64,000 bases of DNA from Hevea brasiliensis (GCF_030052815.1 NW_026614811.1:43644-107643); one strand, 5' to 3'; counted from the stretch's first letter, positions 35,068-48,648 are shown. Program-made: numbers and translations. Notes: generated from the sequence alone by a model not told the origin.

Positions 35068-35351
35068 ATATTAAAAATTAGATAAAATTAATAATTTTAT
35101 AAGTAAATTATTAAATAAAATTAAAAAATAAATTAATTTTCATAAATTATTTAAACATTTTATTAAAATTAAAACTACTAATATTTTATAAAAAAAAAGA
35201 AAGTAAATTAATTTTTCATCATAAAAACAATAAAAATAAATTTAATATATTTTACATATAATAATTTAATTTATGTAAAATAATTTTAAAGAAATTGTAG
35301 AATAAAATAATATATATATATATATATGTGTGTGTGTGGTGTAATGTAAGA

Positions 35352-35735
35352 AATATTACATGGCCCTTTATTACTATTAAAAATTTCAACACTAAAAAGA
35401 TTTTTTCTTATCCCCGTGATCCGGATAATACCATATTATTTCCTATACTTATTTTAGTACTATTTGCTTTGTTTATGGGAGTCATAGGAATTTCTTTCAA
35501 TCAATTCAATCAAGAAGGAATACAGTTGGATATAGATATATTGTCAAAACTTTCAACCCCATCTTTAAATCTATTGCATCAAAATCCAGAAAATTCTGTG
35601 AATTAGTATGAATTTATAACAAATGTAATTTTTTCAGTCAGTATATCATTTTTCAAAATATTTATAACGTCCTTTTTATATAAGTCTGTTTATTCATCAC
35701 TACAAAATTTGAATTTCTTTAATTTGTTTATTTAT
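35352..35735 (+). pseudogene. ndhF: Nuclear insertion of plastid ndhF fragment
   Basis: The plus-strand frame reads [13 protein letters not shown], then [42 protein letters not shown] and, past a TAG (35605-35607) where the plastid gene has Trp, [24 protein letters not shown] and [14 protein letters not shown]. This is the C-terminal part of NdhF, a membrane subunit of the plastid NADH dehydrogenase-like complex that acts in the thylakoid. Only about 125 codons are present, the start is missing and the frame is broken. It is a nuclear plastid-DNA insert (NUPT), not a gene. TA/TG and TA/CA microsatellites flank it. Confidence 0.88.
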
Positions 35736-36419
35736 TTATATATATACACACACACAAAAGAATACAAGTTAACAATTGTAGTTTAGGTGGTTGTGAGCTA
35801 CATACCTTTGGTGCAGTGTTTGAACCTTAGAAATGTTTGTTTGCATTTCAATTTTTTGAATGAAGGTGTGAACTGGTTTACTCTCTTTAAATTGGATTAG
35901 GTTGGCCAAGTTACGGTTTAATTGGCCAGTTCGAGAGGATCAACTTCGATTTTTTTTTTTAAACAGAGTTTTGATTATAAATCGGACCAATTATTAGTCC
36001 AATCTAGATTAAACTGATCGAACTAACCAGGCTGATTTGATTTTAACAACTATGATTGCAATACATAATATATGTATATATTATATACACCTTAAATAAA
36101 TTTTAAATGTTAAGTTTTTACTTTGGAAAATGACAAAAAAAAACTTTAAAACTTTTCAATTTTCACAATTGTGCCCTAAATTAAAATTTTTAATAATTAT
36201 ACTCTATACTTTAACGAATTTTACAATAGTACCCTACTGTTAGCATTTTGTTAATAACTTAACGCAAACACCATATTAGCTCTATTTATCCCAGATTAAG
36301 CTCTAATTAATTAAGTAAACTTATAAATCTAATTAAACGTCCCATGACGCAACTCAACTCCTGGAAACGTTTCATGATACAACTTAACTCTGTAAAAGTT
36401 AAATTAAGATACTCTGCAA
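35736..36419. other. AT-rich region, no gene
   Basis: I see no gene. A weak repeat-like stretch (about 36110-36260, 'acaattgtgccctaaa', 'acaatagtaccctac') suggests old transposon DNA. Confidence 0.4.
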
Positions 36420-36770
36420 ATCTTAGTTAGCAGATTGCCAACATTGCTGCCCTTTGTATCTAGAACAACTATACTCACAGAACCCTTAACATTTCTGCTA
36501 TCAAGGGTGGAGGGGACCAGCTTTGTAGAGTCTCACCTTGAGGTCTGATACGAGCAGGCAGCAAGGAAACTTTTGCAAAATCAAATTCTTCTTGGAGCGA
36601 AACAGACGCTTGAATAACATACGGATGTGTTTGCTACTGACAGTTAAAGAGAAGGGCATTTTTACATTTCCATAAATTCCGTAGGATGAAATGGGCTAAC
36701 TGAGCAAGATCAAGTTCATTCGATCTGGTAATTTTGCCTTTAAGCTAAAAATCCCAACAATCCATTATGC
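36420..36770 (-). pseudogene. Degraded LINE ORF2 C-terminal fragment
   Basis: On the minus strand, FILRNLWKCKNALLF (about 36690-36650) is followed after a stop by QEEFDFAKVSLLPAR and ETLQSWSPPPL. The order LWK-RNALVF, then a W-PPP motif ahead of an RNase H domain, is typical of plant L1-type ORF2 ends. A remnant of the RNase H start (GSVSIVVLDTKG) follows after a one-base shift. It is non-functional. Confidence 0.5.
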
Positions 36771-37663
36771 TATCTCAACAATCCATTATGCTATCTCCCC
36801 TGATCATTGTGGATCTGAGTTGAAGTAAGGAATGCAACCAAATAGTTACAGTCAAATAGAGGCACAAAGTTTCATCTTTTCTTGATTGACTAATTTAATT
36901 TCTTTGAATATTATTATCAACTCTCATTATATATCTACTCTAAATTTCTAAATAATTCATATTTTTTTACACAATATTTTATTTGATTTTTATTTTTCCA
37001 AATCCAGAATTTATCATTTTTTTAAATATTTATACAAAATGTCATGTAGAGGTTTTTCCAAGCCCTCATGGGCAGCAAAAAAATTAGGAAAATTGAATTT
37101 TCTTTTGATATAAATTTTAATGCAATGGGTACAAACATTATTGATCAAATATTGCAAAGTTGATTGCACTCCACTCAACCTAACCAATTTTCATCACAAA
37201 AGAGTCAGATACATTGACTTGGATGAAGAGAAAGATGAAGCTCCAGTGCAAATGGGGTAAGGAGGTAAAGCCTTAAAAGCATATATTTTGAAGATACATT
37301 TCACCAAAATTTATCTACAATATAATTATATTATAGTAAGACCAGAGAATTTCCAGCATGGTTACTAATAATTTTAATATATAAATATTTTTTATTTTTT
37401 ATTTTTTTATTAATTTTAATATATGAAAAATAAAATAACATTTTAAAATTTTTATTAATTATTTTATATTTTAATTTTTTACTTTTTATGTGGATTAAAT
37501 TTTTTAATAAAAATAAAGTAATATAATAGAAATGTTGATTAAAAATATGGAATCATTTGAAATTAGTTCAATCATATAATTATTTTTATTATTTTAAATA
37601 TCAAAATTTTATTATATCTTTTTAATATATTAATTTACTTGAACCCTATTAGGATGAATGTGG
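36771..37663. other. AT-rich region, no gene
   Basis: Nothing recognisable apart from low-complexity A/T runs. Confidence 0.4.
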
Positions 37664-39252
37664 ATTAATTATTTAACTAATGTGTTTTTAAAAATAATTT
37701 ACCATTATAGTGTGAAATCTAAATTATTTATAATTTTAGTGTTTACTTGAAAAATGTCAATTGAAAATGTGTTTTTAAAATATAGAAAGTTAACAAGAAA
37801 TCACCAATCGAAATGATGATTTTAGAAGTAAAATATTGCCCTTATGTTACGTCACATTATTGAAAAATGTGCAAAATTAGGACATAAAGACTATTACTTG
37901 AATTAGTAGTTTCAAAAGTAAAACGTCACGTCTAATAGTGGTAGCCTTGAAATATAGAAACCACTACTTGAATGGGCAATTTCAGTAACAAAAAGTCAAT
38001 CATTTCACTGAAAAAGCACTGAAATGTGGTAGATATAGAGACTACTACTTGAACTGAATGTTTCAGAAGTAGTACCAAAGTTATCCAAAATTGTTGGAAA
38101 TGAAAAAATTAATTGGGAATTTATTAATTCCTTACAACACGAACGGTCATAAATAATTTAAAGAGTCTTAGTTAGTTTAAAAAAAAGCAACTCTCATTAT
38201 TAAACTTAGAGTTTTGTTTCTCTTGAATACAGATTTTCTCTTCTCTTCTGCTCCATTTTTTTTTCTTAATTTAGCCTATTTTTATATTGTATATAAGATT
38301 GTGGAGTTTCACTGCAGTTGAATTTCATACTAAGAAGCTTTATTACAATTAAGGTAAAATTTTAAATTTTAATGTAAATTATTATCATGATTATTGTTGT
38401 GATATATTGTGTAATATTTTATTTTTTATAATTTTATTAATGTATATATTAAATTAAGCGATAAATTTAATGCAATTTGTGTAAGACGTGATAATTAGTT
38501 AAAAATAAATGGGTACGTTGAATAACTAGTTAAAAGTAAATTATATTTGATATGTATTTTAATTTTTTGCAATAATTTTAGTGATATATTATATCAATTT
38601 TTAAAAAAAATTTTGGAAAGTAAAAATTAGGAATGTTGCAGCATCCTTTTTATTTATATTTTTATTATGTGTAATTTTTTTTATTGTACTTTAAATTTAT
38701 TTATAATATTATAATTTTTATTTTTATTTTATAAAATATGATAATTTTATCTTTGTAAATAATTCTTACTTCGTTTTAAATTAATGAAAAATTTTCACAT
38801 AATGTAAATTTATATACAATAATTTAATAAATATAGCACATACATTCTAATTAGAATTTTATATTTATAATTTTATGTACAAATGATTAAAAAATTTTAT
38901 GTATTTACAACTGATTGTTAAAGCTAGCAAATGAGCCATGGGGATGGGTAGCATTTGCATTGGGCATGTGTGACTAGAGAAAATAAATTCTCAATATCCT
39001 TACGATCTATCTGTTACAATGTTGCAATGATATTGCTCTTGAAATCACCAACTTAAATGGTGTTCTTAGTGTATATAAACTGAGTTGGTCAATTAATGTA
39101 ACAAGTCATAAACGTTGCTCTTAAAACTATCAAATAAGATTGTGTGTTTTAGATTTGGCGATTTTATTACATCACATTATTTTGATAAATAGTTTAAATT
39201 TTACATTATAATGGTAAATAGTTTTTAAAATTAAATTATTTAAATAATTAAT
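37664..39252. mobile_element. 1.6-kb element with long terminal inverted repeats
   Basis: The left end (37664-37735: 'attaattattta', 'tttaaaaataatttaccattata', 'tctaaattattta') matches the reverse complement of the right end (39166-39252: 'attaattattta', 'tttaaaaactatttaccattata', 'tttaaactattta') over about 80 bp. There is no coding frame. Three imperfect 75-bp units ('actactacttgaa', 'aatttcagaagta') lie at 37780-38070. It is probably a non-autonomous DNA transposon; a target duplication is not clear. Confidence 0.55.
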
Positions 39253-40743
39253 GCCATTAATGTACTATATAAAATTTGAGATGGGTTGGAATTTAGAAAA
39301 TAATATATGTATCGAATTTAGGTAGGGTTCAAATATTTTATGTTAGGTAAATTTTTTATGTTAGGTATAATATTTATAAAATTTTTATGTGTATAAATAT
39401 TATATTTCAAATAAATTAAAATCTAAATATTTTATATAATTATTAGTTTTAAATAGAAACTATTAGTAAAAAATATTTTTTATTTAAATTATTAAATAAA
39501 ATTCATAAATTAAAAAGATTAAGATATTATTATGATAATTGAATTTAAAATAAATTCATATTATTTAAAATTAATTTTAATTAAACTTAAAATAAGTTTA
39601 AATATTAACATATTAAATTAATTCACTTTCAACGCCACTTAAAACCCAAGTCCCAAAGCTAATCTTGGACTGTGAATCAGAGCCGAAGTTTAATAAAAGT
39701 AAAAAAAATTCTTGAGCTAAATTGATTCATTATTCACCATCAATCTAGCTCAAGATTTTTATTACTAAAAAAAATATAGTAATTTTTATCATTTTAAATC
39801 TCATCAAATTTCATCGATGCAATTTTCAATAGAAAAAATAGTAAATTAATTTATAATATTTAAATTTTTTATATTTTAAAAAATAAATTAAAACGTTCAT
39901 AAATTTTAATTTTATTATACATTTTTGTCACTTTATAATTTATTATTATTATTATTATAAATACTTTTATTCATAAATTTTATTATTTATTAACATTTTT
40001 TTATTTTTTTAATTATTATTAATTTTTAAAAATTAAAGCCTTTGTGATTAAATCCATTATTTAAGAATTTTTATATTTCTTTTTTTTATAAATTTATTTA
40101 TATTTATAAAAAAAATATTTGCCACATATTATCTCCCATAAAAAAATATGAATATTACTCTCTTTTATGCTAATTATTTAATTTTTTTATTTTTCTTTTA
40201 ATTATCATTATTTTTGACATTAGTATCTTTAATTTTTATGATTTAAGTTATTATTATATTATTTTTCTTTTAATCTTTGCTTATTCAATTTAAATTTCAA
40301 TAAAATAACATTTTTTATCACTTTTTGCAATTTTATTTTTTTATAAAAAAATTAACATATATAATCAAAATATGTCATCATTCATGAAAGTATCATCATG
40401 ATGATAGTTAATTAATCATGAAACTTGTAATATTTAAATTTAATTGAATAAATAATATTACATATTTTGTAAATTTTAGCTATAATTATGATATATATTA
40501 AACTAAATTATATTTTTGTTTTAAATGATAATAACAATTATCATAATTAAATGACAATCAATATTGTAACAAAAAATTTTATTTTCTTTTATTTATTAAT
40601 TATATAAGATTTTATTTAAAAAACTAAAATTATATAGAAATTTAAAATAGGTATAATTATAAATAAATTTTGAAAATAAAAACTAAAAACTTTTAAAAAA
40701 ATAGAATAAATAAAAAAATTAAGAGCCACATGAAAATCTTAAA

Positions 40744-40809
<66 letters not shown>

Positions 40810-43676
40810 CTTGTAATGGATAGATAAATGTAATTATTATGAACAAGGAAGGTGAAGAAGCATTTTAGGCCTTACTTGCAAAACAATCATCCACTCAAGA
40901 TGGGATTGAAAAATCACAAGCCCATATAAGTCAAATTGGGCCTTCTCAATCCCTTAAATATTCCAATTAGACAAATAAAGTTGAACTAGGAAGTTTAATA
41001 TTCATTGAATATTTATCTTTTTTTCTCTTTGAGAGAAATAATTTTTTAAATTAATGTTTTTCAATTTCCTAAAAATACTTTAAAATTTATAATTTGTGAG
41101 ATTATTTCAAAATAATAAAAAAATTACAAGAATATGCATACAAATCAGGAAGTTCTCCTTTCTTAAGAAATAAAAAAAAAAGTAAACTTTAATTTTATTT
41201 TGATAATTAGGTTAATTACATAATTAATACAAAGTTATGACTTAAAATACAATTTAATCTTTGTTATTATATTATTTTTAAAATTTACACTTTTAGTCCC
41301 TATACTAATAATAATTACAAACATAGATCTTAAGAGGTTAATATATTCTACAATATAATAATTCAAGTACATTTGAAATAATTTGGAAAACATTTTTTTT
41401 ATATTACATAATATAGAAAATATTCCTCTACTGAAAAATATTTCTCTTACTCAAATTAAAAAAAAAATTTCAAAATTCTACTAAAATTTTGAGTCATAAT
41501 TCTAACATAAAATTATTTTAAAAATATTAATATTATTTTTTTTGGTATTTTCACTATAAAATGTGCATATAATCATTAAATAACTAGCCTAATTAATAAT
41601 GGAATTGAAAAAAAAAAATTAAAATGTTGTTCTATTAGTGATGGATATTTCCACAAATTAATTAGAATAGATTTGTTTTGTTTGTCTATCAAACAAGAAC
41701 TGAATGAAAAAATTTGTTGGAATCATAACATAGTTTACTTTTATAACTCTTTATAAAAGGAAACAGAAACAAAAGGAATAATTATGCTACTTTTTTTTTT
41801 CTGAGAATTGTACAATTATGCTTTTCATAATGTTCCTCTTTTATCTCTTTAAATGGTTTGAAAGATTACTGGACCAACAAAATCTACATCAAACCATTGT
41901 TTTTCATTCACTGATTGCATAAATGATAAAAGGATAAATTATTATCAGATCCCTATTGTTTCTTAAAATTAACTATTTCATCAATCTATTTTTATATGTT
42001 GGATTTAAAGTTTATTTCGTATAAAATTATCTGTCACATTTAAAAAATAAAAAAATATTAACTATTTTTCTTCTCATTTTATTTTTTATCTCTACTAAAT
42101 ATAATAAATATTTATATAAAAAGTAATTGAATGAAAGAAAAGGTAATTTAGTGAATTACTAATATGTTTTTATAAAAATGAAGTTATTTAATTATTTTAT
42201 TAATTATCGTGCAAAATTTAAATATAATAGATAAAAATAAATAGACAAAATATTTAATTTTTATTTTTTAAAATCCAATCGAAACATTCAGTATTTTAAC
42301 TTATTTTAGCTTTGACTATTTATATTATTTAGTCCTTTTAATTTAAATTATTTATACTATTTATTATTTTTAGCCAAAACTAAAATAAGTTAACAGAAAA
42401 TTAATAAAACAATAAAAAATTTTAATTTTGTGAAATATAAAAATATTTTAATTAAATTTCAAAAAATAAAATTAAATAATTAATTTTAATAAATTATTGG
42501 GACTTAATAATAATTTATTAAAGAAAAATCTTTGTGAAATCAAATCCCTTTCCCTTATTTGCTTTTCCCAAAAAATTCTTCATCCTTTCTTAAAAGAAAT
42601 AATTAATTTCTTTTACAAGCTTTGACTTGACTTGTCATATTTCAAATAATTATTTGCCCCCAGCTCTTGCTCTTTAGCTTCTTCATCTTATCACTTTGTT
42701 TATTTATCTACTATGGGCAAATTACAAAATCAATTTTATACATATTAAAAATATATATTTATATCTTATTTTTTAAATAAAAATTAAAATAATATGCAAC
42801 CATAATCATTTTGAATTCCTATCTAATAATTTCTTGTAAGCCACTGAAATTATTATGCTGCCATCTTTTCTATCACCATCTGATTTCAATGAGTTGTCAC
42901 ATAAATCAACATTTATAAACAGGGCCAAATTTGAGTAAAACACTTTATGAAGCTAAATTTCAAAGTAAGAAAAAGGCTACCTTTTCCTAGTCATGCTTTA
43001 ATAAAAGTATGTCAAAAAGCATATGCATATGGCTATACCTTGATTTAATATATGTAAGTGAACAAGTTGTGTGCATGAATGAATGAATGAATCAATGTTA
43101 ATTGCTTGGAAAACTCCTTGAAAATATGTAAAGTCATTCAATAAATTTTAATTTAGTAATATTATAATTATTTTTAAAATCATAAAATTTCAAGTTTCAT
43201 TCTTCAATCAAACCAAATGAAAAGAAAAATAATAAAAACAACTAAATAAAAAGTTAAATATTACGTTTGATTGAAAGATTTGACGTTGTTTAAAATAATT
43301 ATTTTTACAATCAGGTGAATCGATTCTACCTAATATCAAAATTTATAGGTACTTTCACGAAAATTTTTTTGATTAACCAAATAAAATATTTCTAAATTTA
43401 TGAATTTTAAATTCTAAATTTTAAAATCAAACATTTAAAATAGAAATTCCAAACTCAAATCCTATAATCAAATGCAACCCTAATTAATTTGTAAATTTTT
43501 CTACATAAGCCATTGAAGTATAAACAACAATCAAGATAGATATTCCAATTCAATTCTAATGATAAAACATAAGAGAGACAATATCAATATAATGATGATA
43601 ATGAAAAGCTAGAATATTCAAAACTCATTTCTAATTAAACAATCTATACTAGTAATTATTATATATTGTTAATCAT
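39253..43676. other. Very AT-rich intergenic DNA
   Basis: Over 4.4 kb I see no gene, RNA gene or recognisable transposon protein. A long TA microsatellite lies at 40747-40805. The rest is A/T-rich low-complexity sequence. Confidence 0.6.
40747..40805. repeat. TA microsatellite
   Basis: An uninterrupted TA run of about 29 units. Confidence 0.97.
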
Positions 43677-43708
43677 GTAATATATATATATATATATATA
43701 TATATAGG
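43677..43708. repeat. TA microsatellite 3' of the CLE gene
   Basis: A TA run of about 15 units, about 80 bp beyond the stop codon of the minus-strand CLE gene, probably in or near its 3' UTR. Confidence 0.9.
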
Positions 43709-43784
43709 TATCCCAGTTAACATTAATTGTATGAAGAAGAATCAATCAAGAATGGCTACAGAGAGAGAAACTGAGAAATTAAGT

Positions 43785-44246
43785 TCATGGACTTTTTGGT
43801 GACCTCTTATTCCATTTCTGCTGCGGAATTGAATTACCGATAGGATTGGGTCCTGAATGTACTTCATGCAACTCTTTCCTTGGAACATGCTTATCTTCAC
43901 CCAATGACTGAAACTCCCCAAAAAACAACAACATTCAACATATACAATATGTAAATAAGAAAATCTAAAATAGTGGGTTTGATTAATTACCATGATCTCA
44001 AGATCTGATGGTGATTTGCTATCTTTGACGATCTCAGCATCTAATAAATAACCAAAACCAAAGTTAACAGCATATTTAGTACTCATAACTATGCATAGAG
44101 AGGGAGAGAGAGAATAATGATTAACCTTGAAGCTTTCTCGTGAGAGGCAAGCATGAAGAAGGAGTGAGATGGGAGAGGGAGAGAAGTAGCAGTAGTAATA
44201 GAATGAAGAGAATAGATGAAAAGAAGCTTGTATGGCTTTGTTTCAT
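43785..44246 (-). CDS. CLE: CLE signalling-peptide precursor (TDIF/CLE46-like)
   Basis: Minus-strand gene with three exons: 44246-44126, 44040-43991 and 43907-43785 (stop 43787-43785). Both introns have GT-AG ends (44125-44041 and 43990-43908). The 97-residue product starts MKQSHTSFFSSILF and has a Leu-rich signal peptide (LFILLLLLLLSLSHL) ending near residue 30. A variable charged middle follows, then near the C-terminus RKEL and the CLE dodecapeptide HEVHSGPNPIGN. A basic tail (KWNKRSPKSP) ends it. The CLE family encodes secreted peptides cut from such precursors that bind LRR receptor kinases and control meristem or vascular cell fate. The peptide matches the xylem-differentiation inhibitor TDIF (HEVPSGPNPISN) at 10 of 12 positions; residue 4 is His instead of the usual hydroxylated Pro, and residue 11 is Gly. 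It may be a CLE46 orthologue, but I cannot verify that. Exon structure is inferred. Confidence 0.85.
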
Positions 44247-44287
44247 GAGGATAGCAATTATATATGCAGTGCAGGTTTTGATCAAAA

Positions 44288-44298
44288 GGATATATATA
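44288..44298 (-). promoter_or_regulatory. TATA box of the CLE gene
   Basis: TATATATA lies about 45 bp upstream of the CLE start codon on the minus strand. A second candidate (CATATATAATT, near 44262) is nearer the ATG and less likely to leave room for a leader. Confidence 0.45.
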
Positions 44299-44299
44299 C

Positions 44300-46035
44300 A
44301 TAGTTGTGTGGAAGGAATAATGTTAGTCCTATAGACGATAAAACTACAGCAGAGATCAGATTTTGATCTTTAAGCCAAGGAAGTGTTTGGATATATACAC
44401 ACACCTTATAAAATTACAAGAAATTATATGAATAAAGGCAAGGGAGGATCCACATTATGTTGAGTGGGGTTACATTTTATTAAATTACTCATATAACTCC
44501 ATTGAAATAATTTTTACCCATTAAACTTTTAAAATATCATTATGTTTAATAAATTCAGATTTATTGTTTATTGTACAACATGTGGATTATAATTATTGTA
44601 TTTATTATTTTGATAGTTAAAAATCTAGTGTATCTATTAATTCTTTTACTTGTGAAATTTGCATTAATACTGTTTATCGCAACTATAAGTGTAAAAAGTT
44701 TTTTTCTAATTAAAAAAAAAGGGTAATCTCCAATTTTATTTTACCCTTTAAAATAGAAAAACTTTTATGTGTTTTTCTCTGAGTTTGTGTATTTGTTTGT
44801 TTGTTTGTTTTTTTTCTCTGTAATGAGAAAAGGTTGCATATTGAGGAAGAAAAGTCATTTGTTAGGGTTCTCATTTGGGGGTAATTAGTTATGAGGGTTT
44901 GATATGTAGGTGACATCACCATACGTGAGCACTTATCATTATGGAGATCATGACTGTGTCATGTGGGGGCAAGTGGGCATTGGCCCTAAAATTTTGTAAA
45001 GTTTTAAGGATTTAATGATAATTTAAAAAGAAAATTTAATTTTTATATTAAATTTTAATGAATGCAATAGTGTTAATATTTTAAAAATTTTAAGTAAATT
45101 TAATAGTAATTTTATATAAAAAAATTAAATTTTTTATTAAAAAAATAATATAATAAAATATAAATTTTAGTATTAAAAAGATTCAAATGTTATTATTTTA
45201 TTAGTCTGTAATTTTATATTTTTTATCAATTTTGTTTTATTATTTTCTTATCTAATAAATGCATGATCATGAATTTCTATTTTTTAAAATTTAAATTATT
45301 AAATAATATCATTAAAAAAAGTCTAATATAATTCTCTCATTTTTTTAATTAATTTAAAACATTAATAGCTTTTTTCTTGTAATCTCATTACTATTTTAGA
45401 TTTTTTTTCTTGCAAAAATATCTTCACACTCAAGTTAAAAAAAATTCTTTCATAATATTAGAAGTTAAATCATGTTATTTATTTTATTTAATCTATAATT
45501 TTAATTAAATTTGTTTTGCATTATTTTTTATTTTATTTAATCTATAATTTTAATTGAATTTGCTTTTCATAATTTTTTTGAAGATATAGATTTGAGATAA
45601 ATTGAAAAAAAATTTTTAATATTAGGCTATCAATATGTTGTAGTTTTAGCAATTCACAATATTAATCATTTATTATATTTTTAAACTAATAGCAATTCTA
45701 TTTAATTTTTAGCAAACCAATTTAAAAAAAATAAAGCATTTATTTTTATTATTATATTTATTAAATATTTTATTTTATAATTATAAAATAATTATCATTA
45801 TTAATTAATCAATCCCTTCAATCAACACCTATATAAGTAATTTATTAATAAATTATGTATTTTAATTGAATCCCCTTAGTTAAGATTTTAACTTCGTCAC
45901 TTTTTTAGATCAAGTAGATTTAGATAATTTTGCATTCACTGCTGCTGGGGTTGGTGATTACACAACTTGCTTTTGGGCCAATAAACACAAATTTAGTTAA
46001 TTAAGCCCTATCATTAACGGTGGAAGGTTTACTAC
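44300..46035. other. Intergenic DNA, upstream of the CLE gene
   Basis: I see no second gene. The CLE promoter should lie in the first part. The rest is AT-rich, with no recognised repeat. Confidence 0.5.
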
Positions 46036-48648
46036 TACAACATTCCGAATTTTTAAATAATTATTTTTTATATAAATTATAATATTTTACTTTATTAAAT
46101 ATTATAAAAATTAAATTTGAATTTTCTGGATTTTTAAAATTGGATTTGATTTTTTAAAAATAATAAACTTTATCGATTTTTAAAAATTAATTTAAAGACC
46201 ACGTGATAAAATTAAAAATATATTTAGACTTACAAATTTTTCTAAGATTTCAGTAAATTTTTTGAAATTTTCAAGCCTCATTTTGGGTCATAGGACAGAG
46301 TAAAAATTTAATTTTTGGTATCGTGAATCGAACTGGCCGAATCACAAGGGTCGAATCGGACTAGTAGACTCGAACCGGCCCAACTCTTTTTCTCCCCTCC
46401 CCAAATTGCGCGATCGGCACCTCCCCTTCCCTCTCTCTTTTCTCTATCCTCTCTCTCCTCTCTCGCCAACCACGCCTCCCTTCCCACTCGGCACACCTCA
46501 GAGCCCTCCCCGCCACTGGCTGACGTCCTAGCTGGCCGAAAAAGTGCGCCAAAGTGCCCCCTTGTGCAGCATGACTCTTGAGCTTTCCAGTCAAAATCCG
46601 ATCGATCTGGCCATCAATCGGATCGGGTCTTATGCTAAACCTCATCTACACCTCGAGAGCTTTCTATAGACACCAATATCACAAATTTTCATCGAGCAGT
46701 TTGTCAAATTTTAGCTAGGAAAATTTTAGTCCATTTCGATTTTTGGGTTAAATTTCTCCGAAATCGAAAACTCCATGGATATTCCGAGAGCACGCTAAAC
46801 GAGAGCTTCAAGACAATATAAATTTTAAAATTTTTCAACACCGAAAATTCGATGGGTCTCACAGACTTCGCAGTGATTTTTTGAGTTTTAAATGAGCTTA
46901 TTTAATTTCATAAATATTTTATTCTAACTCCTAATATTGTGAGCTTCGCGTAAGTATCTTTATTCACGAAAAATTGATCGGTGCCCGGATCTGTATTTTT
47001 TGGTTGGACAGACAGGCTGCAAGAGTCATTTAGGAATCGAGTTGAAATTACGGTCCTCTACACCATTTTCAAACGCTCTAAACGCGTTCTAAACGTCAAA
47101 ATTGGCATAAGTAAATCCAAACCCTAAGTTTCCTTATTTACTTAGTACTGGGGTTAGAATAAAAATCTGTAAAATATTCATAGGTACTTAAAAAATTATA
47201 GTTTCTTTTGCAATAGCCTTATAGCATTATTAAGGATTGCGGAAGAAAATTTTAGAATTTTTAGAGCCAGTTTGAATGACTTTTGCAAAATGTCCATTTT
47301 AAGCCTTATAATAGAATTGTTGGTCTGTGTGAGACTTGTTTGGTTTGAAGGGCTCAGGAGAGGCTATGTGTTGTTGTTGAGTTGTGGATATGAGATTATA
47401 AAATTTAAAAGTGTTATTTGAATCACTTTGCAGGTTTGGTAGGTCTTAGGTATAAGGGAAACTCTGGCGAATTTTTGGCAAAACCTAGACTGTCCTTTGA
47501 CGCTTTAAAGTTTTATTTTAAGTAAATATTGATAAATTTGTTATATAATTTTTAGGTGAGCTAGGTCAACCTTCCTCCTCCGCCCAACCGCCATAATGAC
47601 TTTTGGAGTACTGTGAGTAGATATTGTTTTTAATTATAATTTCAATATAATTATTTTATATTCAAGCATGCCCATACATCACATATAAATAAATGTATTT
47701 AGCTATTATAGGCACACTTTGTGTTGCATTATTACTTGATTATATGAATGTGGGTGTCACTTCAGGGTAATTTAGAGCTGTGTGTTGGCGTGCGTGTGGT
47801 GTACTGGTAATGGATATGGGTAGGACGGGCAAATCAGCTTGACCTAGTCTCGCTTGGGGCCCAGTCCTCTAACCCTCATATTTGGATTATTAAGTCTGGC
47901 TCCAGTTGATCTTGCTAATAGGCATTGAATTAAGAGAGCTGTATAAGAGGATCAGCTCCTATATCATATATATTGATATGACACATGGGTGTATGAGTGC
48001 TCTAAATTATTCTTTATATGAATATTATCTGAATTTAGTTGAATATGCTGATCTGTATTGCATTTCATTCATTAGGTATACATTAGTGCTAGATAGTTAT
48101 AGAAATTATAACTAAAATAAATATCATACTCTACGAGTCAAACGCTCACTCCAGTTCAACCATTTTTCAAGGTTTCAGGAGGACTTTTGTTTATGATTAA
48201 CCTACTTTCTTCCTCGCAGGTCTAAAGTTACAGTATCTATAATATATGTTATTATTTCGAAATCTAAAACTCCGCATATACTAGGAGTATTTTATTTAGT
48301 TTGGGAACTGTAAAAGATTATTATTTTGAAATTGTAAACTTAATCATATGCATGTATGTATGAATGATATGAATATGTATTTTGTATGAGGGAGCTGAGC
48401 TCCCATTTGATTAAATTAATTGACTGAGGATTGTGAGGGTGAGCTAATATATATTGTAATCACAGGTCGAGTGAGTTAAAAACTCTCCGTTGTGTAGTCC
48501 AATTTATGACCGGACTCTGCCTAGTTGATTTTATTGAAAATGGGCTCTAAGCTTAAGCTAGAGAATAGTTAGGCTTACTATGAATTTCAGAGGCCTTATG
48601 CTGACTCAAGTCTTAGTGCCGATCCGACCTATAATTTGGGTCATGACA
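46036..48648 (+). mobile_element. Probable solo LTR, 2.6 kb
   Basis: The unit starts TACAACATTCCGAATTTTT (a decayed TGTAACATTCC-type start) and ends TTTGGGTCATGACA. The flanks are ACTAC (46031-46035) and ACTGC (48649-48653), an imperfect 5-bp duplication. The interior has LTR-like GC-rich parts (46330-46640, 47560-47900) and no retroelement protein. The beginning and end resemble the large gypsy-type LTR layout of the other elements in the window, but it is a different family. Confidence 0.6.

Noticed and set aside
35328..35606. 92-codon ORF as an active gene
   Set aside because: It is a fragment of plastid ndhF without a proper start and with a stop at a conserved Trp.
43742..44086. 114-codon minus-strand ORF as the CLE-locus product
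   Set aside because: It reads through both splice sites and leaves the CLE motif out of frame. The three-exon model gives a signal peptide and an in-frame CLE motif.
46308..46645. Arg/Glu-rich minus-strand ORFs
   Set aside because: They arise from a CT-rich stretch in the solo LTR.
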